A DNA stretch of 13,834 nucleotides from positions 1,231-15,064 of the forward strand of contig DQHW01000045.1 of the NCBI GenBank assembly GCA_003524305.1, given 5' to 3'. Numbering within the stretch: the first letter of the stretch is position 1; every line of letters starts with the position of its first letter. Of this stretch, positions 7,929-13,834 are shown in pieces. The position numbers were made by a program, and so were the translations under genes. Source of the stretch: Anaerolineaceae bacterium (lineage in GTDB: Bacteria; Chloroflexota; Anaerolineae; Anaerolineales; Anaerolineaceae). Below the pieces are notes generated by a model, which saw nothing but the letters and a program-made list of their open reading frames with translations, had not been told where the DNA came from and searched no databases.

Positions 7929-8627
7929 TTATTCAAATGATAGCCGCGGCGCAGGTCGTTCGCGCTGGCTGATTAAATCCATATGCTCCAGGAGGATTTG
8001 CATCCCCTGGGTGTAATTGCCGTTCTTTATTTGCTCCACAATTCGTCCGTGATATTGCCAGACCCGGTCAACATAGTTGATATCGGTATACACATCCATG
8101 CCTGTCAGCCTGTAAAGATCCCAATAAGTCTCGAGGAATTCAAATACCAGGTGATTGCTCAAACGACGATACATGGTGAGATGGAACTGGCGGTGTTCCG
8201 TATTGGGCAGTTGGCTGGGGATGCTGCGCAATTTTTGCTGTGCTTTTTTGACGAGTGCAGCAAGTTCTTCTTTATCGGATGTAGAAAGCATTTGCACGGC
8301 ATCAATGAAATATGCCGCCTCAAGATGCTTGCGCATATCGGCCACCTGCCAAAACATGCGAGAATTAACCTCAACACCGTAAGACAAACTCGCCAAAAGC
8401 GCCGGTTTGAGTTGGTATTGATTTTTCTTAATCCCTGCTTTAGGTTTGATATCCAGAATTCCCATCATGCGGGCAACTTCAAGCTGTTCACGCAGACTTG
8501 CGACGCTAATACCCAGTATCTGGCTTAGTTCTGCCAATGGTGGTATACGCGTCTTCTCGTCTTCAGGCAGAGAAGCCAGGTATTTAAGCAGCTCAGAAAT
8601 TTGATATCGTTTAGGAGTGGTTTCCAT
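7929..8627 (-). CDS. GntR family transcriptional regulator with FCD domain
   Basis: This 232-residue protein has an N-terminal winged helix (residues 7-70, with RIPPLAELSQILGIS and SLREQLEVARMMGIL as recognition-helix region and wing) and an all-helical FCD ligand domain (about 85-220). FCD domains of the FadR subgroup bind organic acids, often with a metal held by Asp/Asn and three His. Here the candidates are H145 and H149 (HRQFH), H193 (YHGRI) and H215 (EHMDL), so the usual first Asp or Asn seems replaced by His or Glu. The gene starts directly behind a long inverted repeat overlapping its promoter and ends 33 bp before korA. It is therefore probably an autoregulator of the gntR-korA-korB unit that senses a 2-oxoacid or related carboxylate (inference). 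No strong ribosome site precedes the ATG. Confidence 0.9.
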   Translation of the reverse strand: METTPKRYQISELLKYLASLPEDEKTRIPPLAELSQILGISVASLREQLEVARMMGILDIKPKAGIKKNQYQLKPALLASLSYGVEVNSRMFWQVADMRKHLEAAYFIDAVQMLSTSDKEELAALVKKAQQKLRSIPSQLPNTEHRQFHLTMYRRLSNHLVFEFLETYWDLYRLTGMDVYTDINYVDRVWQYHGRIVEQIKNGNYTQGMQILLEHMDLISQRERPAPRLSFE

Positions 8628-8631
8628 AAAA

Positions 8632-8669
8632 ATACTCTATTCATCTGATTATTCAGATAAATAGAGTAT
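8632..8669. promoter_or_regulatory. Long inverted repeat, probable GntR operator
   Basis: Two 17-bp arms (minus strand ATACTCTATTTATCTGA and TCAGATGAATAGAGTAT) flank a 4-bp loop ATAA; they match at 16 of 17 pairs. The repeat covers most of the -10 box, the probable start site and the leader up to 5 bp before the gntR ATG. Because transcription would start inside it, the full hairpin would not form in the RNA, so a protein-binding DNA site is more likely. The gntR product is the natural candidate to bind it. Confidence 0.8.
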
Positions 8670-8692
8670 AACAAGTCTTCAAAAATGGTCAA
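8665..8692 (-). promoter_or_regulatory. Sigma70-type promoter of gntR-korA-korB
   Basis: On the minus strand TTGACC (8692-8687) is followed by a 16-bp spacer and TATACT (8670-8665), with TG just before the -10 box (TGT-TATACT, an extended -10). The start site would fall near 8658, leaving a leader of about 30 nt. The same 10-mer TGTTATACTC occurs at the argF promoter. Confidence 0.75.
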
Positions 8693-8710
8693 TAATGACA
8701 AATGTAACCA

Positions 8711-8741
8711 GTATTAACCTTATTAATCTGATTATTAATCT
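8711..8741. repeat. Three short AT-rich direct repeats upstream of the gntR promoter
   Basis: TTATTAATCT occurs at 8720-8729 and 8732-8741, 12 bp apart, with a weaker copy GTATTAACCT at 8711-8720. They lie about 20-50 bp upstream of the -35 box and reach the LmbE stop codon. In addition ATCTGATTATT (8726-8736) repeats a piece of the operator (8643-8653). They could be extra regulator sites; AT-rich composition alone is the alternative. Confidence 0.45.
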
Positions 8742-9519
8742 ATCCAAATACAATTCTTCGAAAACGTTCAAGATAAACTGGTTGCTGTTGTTCGTTAAAG
8801 GTTGCCCATCGCGTTTTCAACATCTCTTCAAACTCCGTATCATCCATATTGAGCTGAGTTTTGTGGCAGAGAATGGCTTTGATCTTATCATCAAAATAAC
8901 GACTCACATCCACTACCAGGTTGGCATCTGCCGGAATGGAAAACCACAACTCGGCTACGTTTACAGGTGGCAGGTTTTCTTCACTCATCAATTCAGGAAA
9001 AAACATTGGGTTGCCGGCTGCCGGAAAAACCGCATCCAAGACAGCTTGACCAGCCGCGCGGTGGTCGGGATGATTAACACGGTTGTCACCAGGGAAAAAG
9101 TTAAGCGGATCGCTGCTAATAACGATTTGTGGTTTATATTTTCGGATCACACGCACTATCTTTTTGCGCATTTCAAGGTCAGGCACGACTTCGCCATCCA
9201 CATAGTTCATAAATTCCACACTTTTTACTTTTAAAGTGTTGGCAGCATTGAGTTGTTCTTCTTTTCTAATTGTGGCCAGGTCTTCTGGTTTTTGGTTCAT
9301 TTCTTGTGAACCTTTTTGCCCGGTCGTCAGCAGACAATAGCGGATCTCATGCCCTAATGCCCCCCAACGTGCAAGTGTTGCCCCCATGAAAAATTCCGGG
9401 TCATCCGGATGTGCCAGGATGACCAGAATTTTTTTCTTTTCATTCCAACCTTCAAAATCCTCTATAACAGGAGGATATTTAACGTCTTTGACATTGCCCG
9501 CCGCATCCGCCACCGCCAC
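8740..9519 (-). CDS. LmbE/PIG-L family Zn-dependent deacetylase
   Basis: This is a LmbE/PIG-L family enzyme; members remove the acetyl group from N-acetylglucosamine-type substrates (MshB and BshB in thiol cofactor synthesis, PIG-L in GPI synthesis). The zinc and catalytic motif AHPDDPEFFMG lies near residues 36-46 and the second ligand motif NHPDHRAAG near 149-157, so the expected His, Asp and His ligands are present. Between them is a typical LLTTGQKGSQ loop. The frame is open further upstream (TTG at 9558, GTG at 9534). The GTG at 9517-9519 is preferred because AGGAGG sits 5 bp before it and it gives a normal family length of about 260 residues. This start overlaps the preceding RicT frame by 41 bp. 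The substrate is unknown; bacillithiol or mycothiol synthesis cannot be decided without partner genes. Confidence 0.9.
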   Translation of the reverse strand: MAVADAAGNVKDVKYPPVIEDFEGWNEKKKILVILAHPDDPEFFMGATLARWGALGHEIRYCLLTTGQKGSQEMNQKPEDLATIRKEEQLNAANTLKVKSVEFMNYVDGEVVPDLEMRKKIVRVIRKYKPQIVISSDPLNFFPGDNRVNHPDHRAAGQAVLDAVFPAAGNPMFFPELMSEENLPPVNVAELWFSIPADANLVVDVSRYFDDKIKAILCHKTQLNMDDTEFEEMLKTRWATFNEQQQPVYLERFRRIVFG

Positions 9520-10405
9520 CGTTACCTCCTCCACACCCTGCTTGAGCCTTGGTTTCAAGTGCTTCCATTTCGTCTGCAGGTTTCAAAACATCCTTGTGAT
9601 ATTCCTTGCGTCCAATTTCTGGTAATTCAACTAAAACCATTTCACGGATCGGAGACACATCGATGACCTTGCCAGTGCCATCCGGCGTAATTACACGCTT
9701 ATTCTTCTTTGGAAGCAATTTACGGGCTTCAACATAATTTTCGTATTCATATATCAAACAGCATCGCAGCCTTCCGCACATGCCGGTGATTTCAGTAGGT
9801 GTCAGAGAAATACCCTGTTCCTTGGCCATACGGATGGAAATGGAGCTGAATTCAGTGATGAATTTAGAGCAGCAGCGAGTTTCGAGTCCGCAGGCACCCA
9901 TACCGCCCAAAACCTTGGCCACGTCGCGCGGACCGATCTGCCTTAATTCAACCTGGGCCGGTCCATAAACGCGCTGCATATCCGAACGCATCGATTTGAG
10001 ATCTACTTTGTCTTCTGAATCGCTGCTGAAGAAAATGGTCAGTTTCGATCCATCATAGCTATATTCACTGAAAATGATCTTCACACCTTGCAAGCGCAGC
10101 TCTTTCAACCGTTTACGCGCGACTTCAACCACATCCCCTTCTTTGGATTGCCAGTTTTGGCGCTGCATCAGGTCTTTGGGAGTCGCAAGGCGGTCAAGCG
10201 TCTTCCATGTGCCATCTGGAGGTGCCACAGGGTCTGCAACCACCACGACAACTTCTCCAAGCTGCCATCCGCGGCTGGTTTCAACCACCACGACATCACC
10301 CAATCTCAACGCCTCAATTTTTCTGGCATCAAAATGATAGATCTTGCCAACTTTTGAAAACCGTACACCGACAATACTCGGTGCGGTTTGTGTTTGATCG
10401 GTCAT
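9479..10405 (-). CDS. ricT: PSP1 domain protein, RicT/YaaT-like
   Basis: This 308-residue protein belongs to the PSP1 C-terminal domain family, typified by B. subtilis RicT (YaaT). In that species RicT works in a complex with RicA and RicF that binds Fe-S clusters and affects RNA processing, sporulation and competence. The core is clear: a beta-rich N-terminus (residues 10-60), GMGACGLETRCCSKF (169-182) and TGMCGRLRCCLIYEYE (207-222), giving six conserved-region cysteines (C172, C178, C179, C210, C215, C216). The last 20 residues are an odd Gly/Cys-rich tail with C291, C301 and C305, which I do not recall from typical relatives. The ATG overlaps the mrp stop by 4 bp and has GGGAGA upstream. 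Its 3' end overlaps the start region of the next gene in another frame. RicA and RicF partners are not in the window. Confidence 0.9.
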   Translation of the reverse strand: MTDQTQTAPSIVGVRFSKVGKIYHFDARKIEALRLGDVVVVETSRGWQLGEVVVVVADPVAPPDGTWKTLDRLATPKDLMQRQNWQSKEGDVVEVARKRLKELRLQGVKIIFSEYSYDGSKLTIFFSSDSEDKVDLKSMRSDMQRVYGPAQVELRQIGPRDVAKVLGGMGACGLETRCCSKFITEFSSISIRMAKEQGISLTPTEITGMCGRLRCCLIYEYENYVEARKLLPKKNKRVITPDGTGKVIDVSPIREMVLVELPEIGRKEYHKDVLKPADEMEALETKAQAGCGGGNGGGGGCGGQCQRR

Positions 10406-11463
10406 GAATCTCCCACTTTCTGTGCCTGGGCAAACGCCATCATACTCACTTGTGCGGCAATTTTCTCAGTCACACTTACCAACGCTTTGGCGACTTCGCT
10501 CTCAGGTTTGGTCAACGAAACAGGTTTACCGTTGTCGCCGCCGATTCTGACTTCAGGATCAATTGGGATGCAGCCCAGGAATGGCACATCCATTTTTTCT
10601 GCAAGTGCCTGACCGCCGCCGGTTCCGAATAAATCCATTTTACTGCCGTCAGGCATGGCCAGGTAGCTCATATTTTCAACCACACCCAATACCGGCACTT
10701 TAAGTTCTTTAAACATTTGCAATCCGCGTCCGGCATCTTCAAGTGAAACCAACTGAGGTAAGGTTACAATGACGCCGCCGCTAAGTGGAAGGTTCTGCAT
10801 AAGGCTGAGCTGTGCATCACCAGTTCCAGGTGGAAGGTCAATAATTAAATAATCCAACTCTCCCCACTCCACATCTGCTAAAAATTGCCGAATGGCAGTG
10901 TGCAGCATCGGTCCGCGCCAGATTAATGGCTGTCCGGGTGCCACCATGAATCCAATCGACATCATCTTGACCCCATACGATTCGGCGGGAATTAATCTGC
11001 CATTCACAGGGGATGGTAATCCATCCACACCCATCATGGTGGGGATGTTCGGCCCATAGATATCAGCATCCAGCAAGCCTACACGTGCCCCTTTAGCCGC
11101 AAGTGTGACCGCAACATTTACTGCAACCGTAGATTTACCCACACCGCCCTTGCCTGAGGCTATGGCTACAGCGTTTTTGATGGGCAGTTTTAACATTTCG
11201 CGTGTCTGTCCATCAGACGCCACACGAGAATCCATCACAATTGTTACAGTGTTGACACCATCAATTGTTTTTACCGCCTTGGTAGCGTCGCTCTTGATTT
11301 TTTCAACCAGCGGACATGCCGGTGTGGTTAAGATGATTTTGAAAGAGACTTCATTGCCATTAATCTCTATATCTTCAACCATTTTAAGGGTGATAAGGTC
11401 TTTATGAAGTTCTGGTTCCATGACGCCGCTCAAGGCGGCGATTACTGCTTCTTTGGTTATCAT
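10402..11463 (-). CDS. mrp: Mrp/ApbC/NBP35-family Fe-S cluster carrier ATPase
   Basis: This is a P-loop ATPase of the Mrp family, whose members bind and transfer [4Fe-4S] clusters to apoproteins. Residues 1-85 form the MIP18/DUF59 domain with the usual TTPACPL segment (C50). Residues 97-345 form the ATPase domain: deviant Walker A GKGGVGKS (104-111), LLDADIYGPN (130-139), IIDLPPGTGD (207-216) and VVENMSYL (261-268). After ENMSY most family members have a CxxC that bridges a cluster across the dimer; here the stretch reads AMPDGSKMDLFG, so both cysteines are missing. The ATG follows an AAAGGAAA ribosome site, and the stop overlaps the next start by 4 bp (ATGA), which implies coupling. In mitochondria the relative Ind1/NUBPL serves complex I assembly, so the nearby nuoI makes a similar job plausible (inference). 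Confidence 0.93.
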   Translation of the reverse strand: MITKEAVIAALSGVMEPELHKDLITLKMVEDIEINGNEVSFKIILTTPACPLVEKIKSDATKAVKTIDGVNTVTIVMDSRVASDGQTREMLKLPIKNAVAIASGKGGVGKSTVAVNVAVTLAAKGARVGLLDADIYGPNIPTMMGVDGLPSPVNGRLIPAESYGVKMMSIGFMVAPGQPLIWRGPMLHTAIRQFLADVEWGELDYLIIDLPPGTGDAQLSLMQNLPLSGGVIVTLPQLVSLEDAGRGLQMFKELKVPVLGVVENMSYLAMPDGSKMDLFGTGGGQALAEKMDVPFLGCIPIDPEVRIGGDNGKPVSLTKPESEVAKALVSVTEKIAAQVSMMAFAQAQKVGDS

Positions 11464-11474
11464 TGTTTCCTTTT

Positions 11475-11492
11475 GATCAGTTTCTACTGATC
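11475..11492 (-). promoter_or_regulatory. Small hairpin between the Cys4 gene and mrp
   Basis: GATCAGT and ACTGATC form a perfect 7-bp stem with a 4-nt loop. The hairpin covers the stop codon of the Cys4 gene and ends immediately before the AAAGGAAA ribosome site of mrp. It might tune mrp translation or be an RNA-processing site; it lacks a T-run, so it is not a classical terminator. Confidence 0.4.
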
Positions 11493-11810
11493 CCGTTTTG
11501 AGAGATAATTGGTCACTTCTTTTTGAGAATCCTGGTAATTGCGAATCAGGTCAGCATCATTGCCTTTGAAGCGTTTGATGATCAAACGTGCACATTGTGT
11601 ACAGCCTTTCATTGCTCGAAAAGAATCCGTGTTGCAGCCTGCACAGCCAGCCAGTTTGACCACCAATGCAGTCATTGCTATCTTTTCGCTGTCATCCGTC
11701 ATTTCATCAGACAGATGTTCAATCAATTTTTGCCATTCCGGTCCGCGCATATCTCCAAGAGAAGGGATGACCCGCATCGGAAACAACATTTCGGTGTCAG
11801 TATTGAACAT
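11484..11810 (-). CDS. Unassigned small Cys4 protein between nuoI and mrp
   Basis: I do not recognise a named family for this 108-residue protein. It is soluble, with no signal peptide or membrane segment. The striking part is residues 54-83, where C56-x2-C59 and C70-x2-C73 are separated by ten residues that include FRAMKG, followed by a basic segment (RLIIKRFKG). A C-x2-C-x10-C-x2-C layout is typical of a zinc knuckle or an Fe-S site, and these are the only cysteines in the protein. The N-terminus is acidic and helical (residues 24-45). The ATG at 11810 is the first in frame after a stop four codons upstream; its ribosome site is weak, and Met8 or Met12 are alternative starts. It begins 17 bp after nuoI and ends 20 bp before mrp. 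From context, a role in Fe-S handling or complex I maturation is inferred, not shown. Confidence 0.8.
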   Translation of the reverse strand: MFNTDTEMLFPMRVIPSLGDMRGPEWQKLIEHLSDEMTDDSEKIAMTALVVKLAGCAGCNTDSFRAMKGCTQCARLIIKRFKGNDADLIRNYQDSQKEVTNYLSKRDQ

Positions 11811-11827
11811 AAGCTGCTTTCATCAAG

Positions 11828-12406
11828 CTAAGCGGCAGTTGTCTTTTCTGATTTCTCTGCCACTTCGAGTGCATAGTTAACAGGACGAATTTTAGCATAG
11901 TATTCGACCGGTTTGCCTAACTTCTCTTTATTGTAAATATGGCTGTCACCGCGCTCATAAGTGGACAATTCAAAATCATGATCCATCTTGATCGCATCGA
12001 ATGGGCAGTATTCTGCACAAAAACCGCAGTTCATGCATTTATCGGTATCAATGTAAAACTCTTCAGGGGAAGGGATGGGTTTGCCCGTTTCGGGATCTTT
12101 TTTGCGCGTGATAAAGATGCACTGGGTCGGACACACCTTTGCACAAATGCCGCAGGATGTGCAGCGATATTTTCGTTCATTGTTTTCACCAGCTTCATAG
12201 ACCAAAAAAGGAATAACCCTGAATTCTTCAGGTGTAACCAAAACTTCTTCAGGATATTGGATGGTAAACAACCCAGACGAATCGACCATTCCTCTTTTAT
12301 CATCCGTGGACAAATTCTTCTGCTTGCGGCCAAAGTTGCTCAGATAAGTATCAAAAAAGTGTTTCAGGGTGATCAACAACCCTTTGATTATGCCAATTCC
12401 ATTCAT
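11828..12406 (-). CDS. nuoI: NADH-quinone oxidoreductase subunit I (2x[4Fe-4S])
   Basis: NuoI is the complex I subunit that carries the N6a and N6b clusters and passes electrons toward NuoB and the quinone site. The 192-residue protein shows two ferredoxin-type motifs: C82-x2-C85-x2-C88-x3-C92-P and C124-x2-C127-x2-C130-x3-C134-P, both complete. The N-terminal segment (residues 1-25, GIIKGLLITLKHFF) is the amphipathic helix usual in NuoI. The ATG at 12404-12406 follows a strong GGTGGAGG ribosome site. It lies 12 bp after nuoCD, so nuoH, nuoE, nuoF and nuoG are not between them as they are in the E. coli operon. The C-terminus has a short tail rich in Lys, Glu and Thr. Assignment is secure; only the gene order is unusual. 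Confidence 0.95.
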   Translation of the reverse strand: MNGIGIIKGLLITLKHFFDTYLSNFGRKQKNLSTDDKRGMVDSSGLFTIQYPEEVLVTPEEFRVIPFLVYEAGENNERKYRCTSCGICAKVCPTQCIFITRKKDPETGKPIPSPEEFYIDTDKCMNCGFCAEYCPFDAIKMDHDFELSTYERGDSHIYNKEKLGKPVEYYAKIRPVNYALEVAEKSEKTTAA

Positions 12407-12418
12407 TTAAACCTCCAC

Positions 12419-13834
12419 CTAGCGATCTACTTCGCCGAGGACGATATCCACAGCACCCAAAATGGTTACAGCATCCGCCACCTTGGCGCCTTTACACATT
12501 TGTGCCAGACTGGTCAAATTAATGAAAGATGGCGCGCGCACGTGATACCGCTTTGGATTCGGTTTGCCATCTGAGACCACATAGAAACCAAGTTCTCCGC
12601 GAGGCCCTTCCACGCGGCCGTAAGCCTCTCCAACCGGCACTCTAGTCACGTATTGCGGTTTGCCAGCCATGATTGGTCCTTCAGGTATGTGGTCAAGTAC
12701 TTGTTTCAGAATGCGAATACTTTGCCGAATTTCGTCTATACGCACACGGTAGCGATCAAAGACATCTCCATGATCCCGGGTGCATACATCAAAATCAAGG
12801 CTCTCATAAATACTGTAAGGGTCAGCCCGCCTCACGTCATAAGGAACGCCTGAAGCGCGAAGGTTCGGCCCCGTGGTTGAAAATGCGATCGCATCATCCG
12901 CAGTCAGTACTCCCACACCCTCGCAGCGTGTGCGCACGATCTCATTTGCAGAAATATATTTATCCAATTCATCAATTTTTCGCGGCAGACGGTTATACAC
13001 CAAGTGCCTGATCTTTTTAAGCACCTCAGGCGAGACATCCCTCACCACTCCGCCAAAGCGGAAGTAGTTAACCATCATGCGTGAGCCAGCGACTTCCTCA
13101 AAAACATCCAAAATCAATTCACGTTCTTCAAGGGCATACAACGCCGGCGTAAAATAAGCACCCAGGTCGTTGAGTAGAAAACCTGTGGTCATGGTGTGGC
13201 TGGCAATACGCGTCAACTCGGCCATCATCACACGAATGTATTCGGCCCGTTCGGTGGGGACGATGCCCATCAATTTTTCAACCGTGATTGCATATCCAAA
13301 ATTGTTGCTCATCGGAGCAAGGTAATCCAAACGGTCGGTATAGGGCATGTTTTGCAGCCAGGTATTACGTTCTCCAATTTTCTCATGGTTGCGATGCAAA
13401 TACCCCACCACCGGTTTGAGATTGACGATGGTTTCACCTTCCAGCACCACTGCCATGCGGAAAACACCGTGCGTGGAGGGATGCTGCGGGCCGAGGTTTA
13501 CCACCAACTGGTCGGTTTTTATTTCGCCCGAATTTGGATCGTCTGAATATTCAAGACTCTTATACATGGCTTGATCCACATCGCCTATGACGGTGTTTGG
13601 ATCAAACTCGCGCGGATATTGAACATTGTCTTTATAAGGATTCAGCAGTTCTTTGCGTTCTCCCTTGCCTTCAGGCCATCTCGATTTGAAAGGTTTGATC
13701 TCTTCCTCATATAAGGGTTCCTTCCAGTCTTTGCGTAATGGAAAACCGTCAAACCCTTCCCATAACAAAATGCGCCTTAAATCGGGGTGATTGGCAAAGC
13801 GAATGCCATAAAGATCCCAAACTTCACGCTCCTG
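12419..13834 (-). CDS. nuoCD: NADH-quinone oxidoreductase subunit C/D fusion (5' end outside window)
   Basis: This encodes the peripheral-arm subunits C and D of respiratory complex I, which form part of the quinone-binding site at the membrane interface. The reading frame is open to the window edge, and its first 22 visible codons carry the NuoC C-terminal signature (EREVWDLYGIRF, then HPDLRRIL, with the R-K-D of PLRKDW just after). The same frame runs without a stop through a linker of about 70 residues into a complete NuoD. GPQHPSTHG lies at visible residues 115-123, followed by GYLHRNHEKIGE, YTDRLDYLAPM and a C-terminus ending in LGEVDR. The His of GPQHPSTHG and the Tyr of DRLDYL match the quinone-site residues known from the family. 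The fusion resembles E. coli NuoCD. A start could be proposed at TTG 13768, but it would cut the NuoC motif, so the gene is called partial. It leads a run of close-set genes; nuoI begins 12 bp after its stop. Confidence 0.95.
   Translation of the reverse strand, partial: QEREVWDLYGIRFANHPDLRRILLWEGFDGFPLRKDWKEPLYEEEIKPFKSRWPEGKGERKELLNPYKDNVQYPREFDPNTVIGDVDQAMYKSLEYSDDPNSGEIKTDQLVVNLGPQHPSTHGVFRMAVVLEGETIVNLKPVVGYLHRNHEKIGERNTWLQNMPYTDRLDYLAPMSNNFGYAITVEKLMGIVPTERAEYIRVMMAELTRIASHTMTTGFLLNDLGAYFTPALYALEERELILDVFEEVAGSRMMVNYFRFGGVVRDVSPEVLKKIRHLVYNRLPRKIDELDKYISANEIVRTRCEGVGVLTADDAIAFSTTGPNLRASGVPYDVRRADPYSIYESLDFDVCTRDHGDVFDRYRVRIDEIRQSIRILKQVLDHIPEGPIMAGKPQYVTRVPVGEAYGRVEGPRGELGFYVVSDGKPNPKRYHVRAPSFINLTSLAQMCKGAKVADAVTILGAVDIVLGEVDR

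Noticed and set aside
7983..8528. Plus-strand open frame of 181 codons
   Set aside because: It is antisense to the GntR regulator and has no family features; it is a shadow of the real gene.
11572..11588. Near-perfect palindrome CGTTTGAT-G-ATCAAACG
   Set aside because: It lies inside the Cys4 coding sequence (RLIIKRFKG) with a 1-bp centre; no promoter is nearby, so chance codon use is the simpler reading.
11939..12574. Plus-strand open frame of 211 codons
   Set aside because: It lies antisense to nuoI and nuoCD, whose protein motifs are unmistakable; there is no recognisable protein character.

Overview
The window holds twelve protein-coding genes, all on the minus strand, so the biology reads from position 13834 down to 1. 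No RNA gene, CRISPR array, transposase or phage gene was seen. Gene content and style (fused complex I C/D subunit, a two-subunit KorAB-type 2-oxoacid:ferredoxin oxidoreductase, a PSP1/RicT protein next to an Mrp ATPase, moderate GC) suggest an anaerobic or facultative bacterium, plausibly Chloroflexota (Anaerolineae-like). That placement is an impression from protein style; no marker gene here proves it.

Four probable transcription units are visible. (1) 13834-8740: nuoCD (5' end cut by the window), nuoI, a 108-residue four-cysteine protein of unknown function, an Mrp/ApbC Fe-S carrier ATPase, a RicT/PSP1 protein and a LmbE/PIG-L deacetylase, with gaps of about 20 bp or less or overlaps. (2) 8627-5032: a GntR/FCD regulator, then korA and korB, with korA and korB joined by a TAATG stop-start. 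The unit begins at a good sigma70-type promoter whose -10 box and start site lie in a long inverted repeat, an obvious autoregulatory operator. (3) 4873-2743: ornithine carbamoyltransferase and ornithine aminotransferase, 4 bp apart, ended by a hairpin terminator. (4) 2600-27: pyruvate kinase and a GNAT-family acetyltransferase that starts with TTG.

The units connect in central metabolism. KorAB links 2-oxoacids and CoA to reduced ferredoxin, complex I handles quinone reduction, pyruvate kinase supplies pyruvate, and argF/rocD link ornithine to citrulline and glutamate semialdehyde. Unit 1 is the most thought-provoking: complex I Fe-S subunits lie next to an Mrp ATPase (the family of mitochondrial Ind1/NUBPL, a complex I assembly factor), a RicT-like protein with conserved cysteines and an unassigned small Cys4 protein. 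This Mrp lacks the usual C-terminal CxxC.

Non-coding DNA is short (largest gap about 158 bp) but structured. Degenerate 7-bp repeats (GAGAAYY/RRTTCTC) start within a few bases of the korB and GNAT stop codons. At korB/argF they form two opposed arrays able to fold into a long stem, and one array separates a consensus -35 box from a good extended -10 box of argF by 44 bp.
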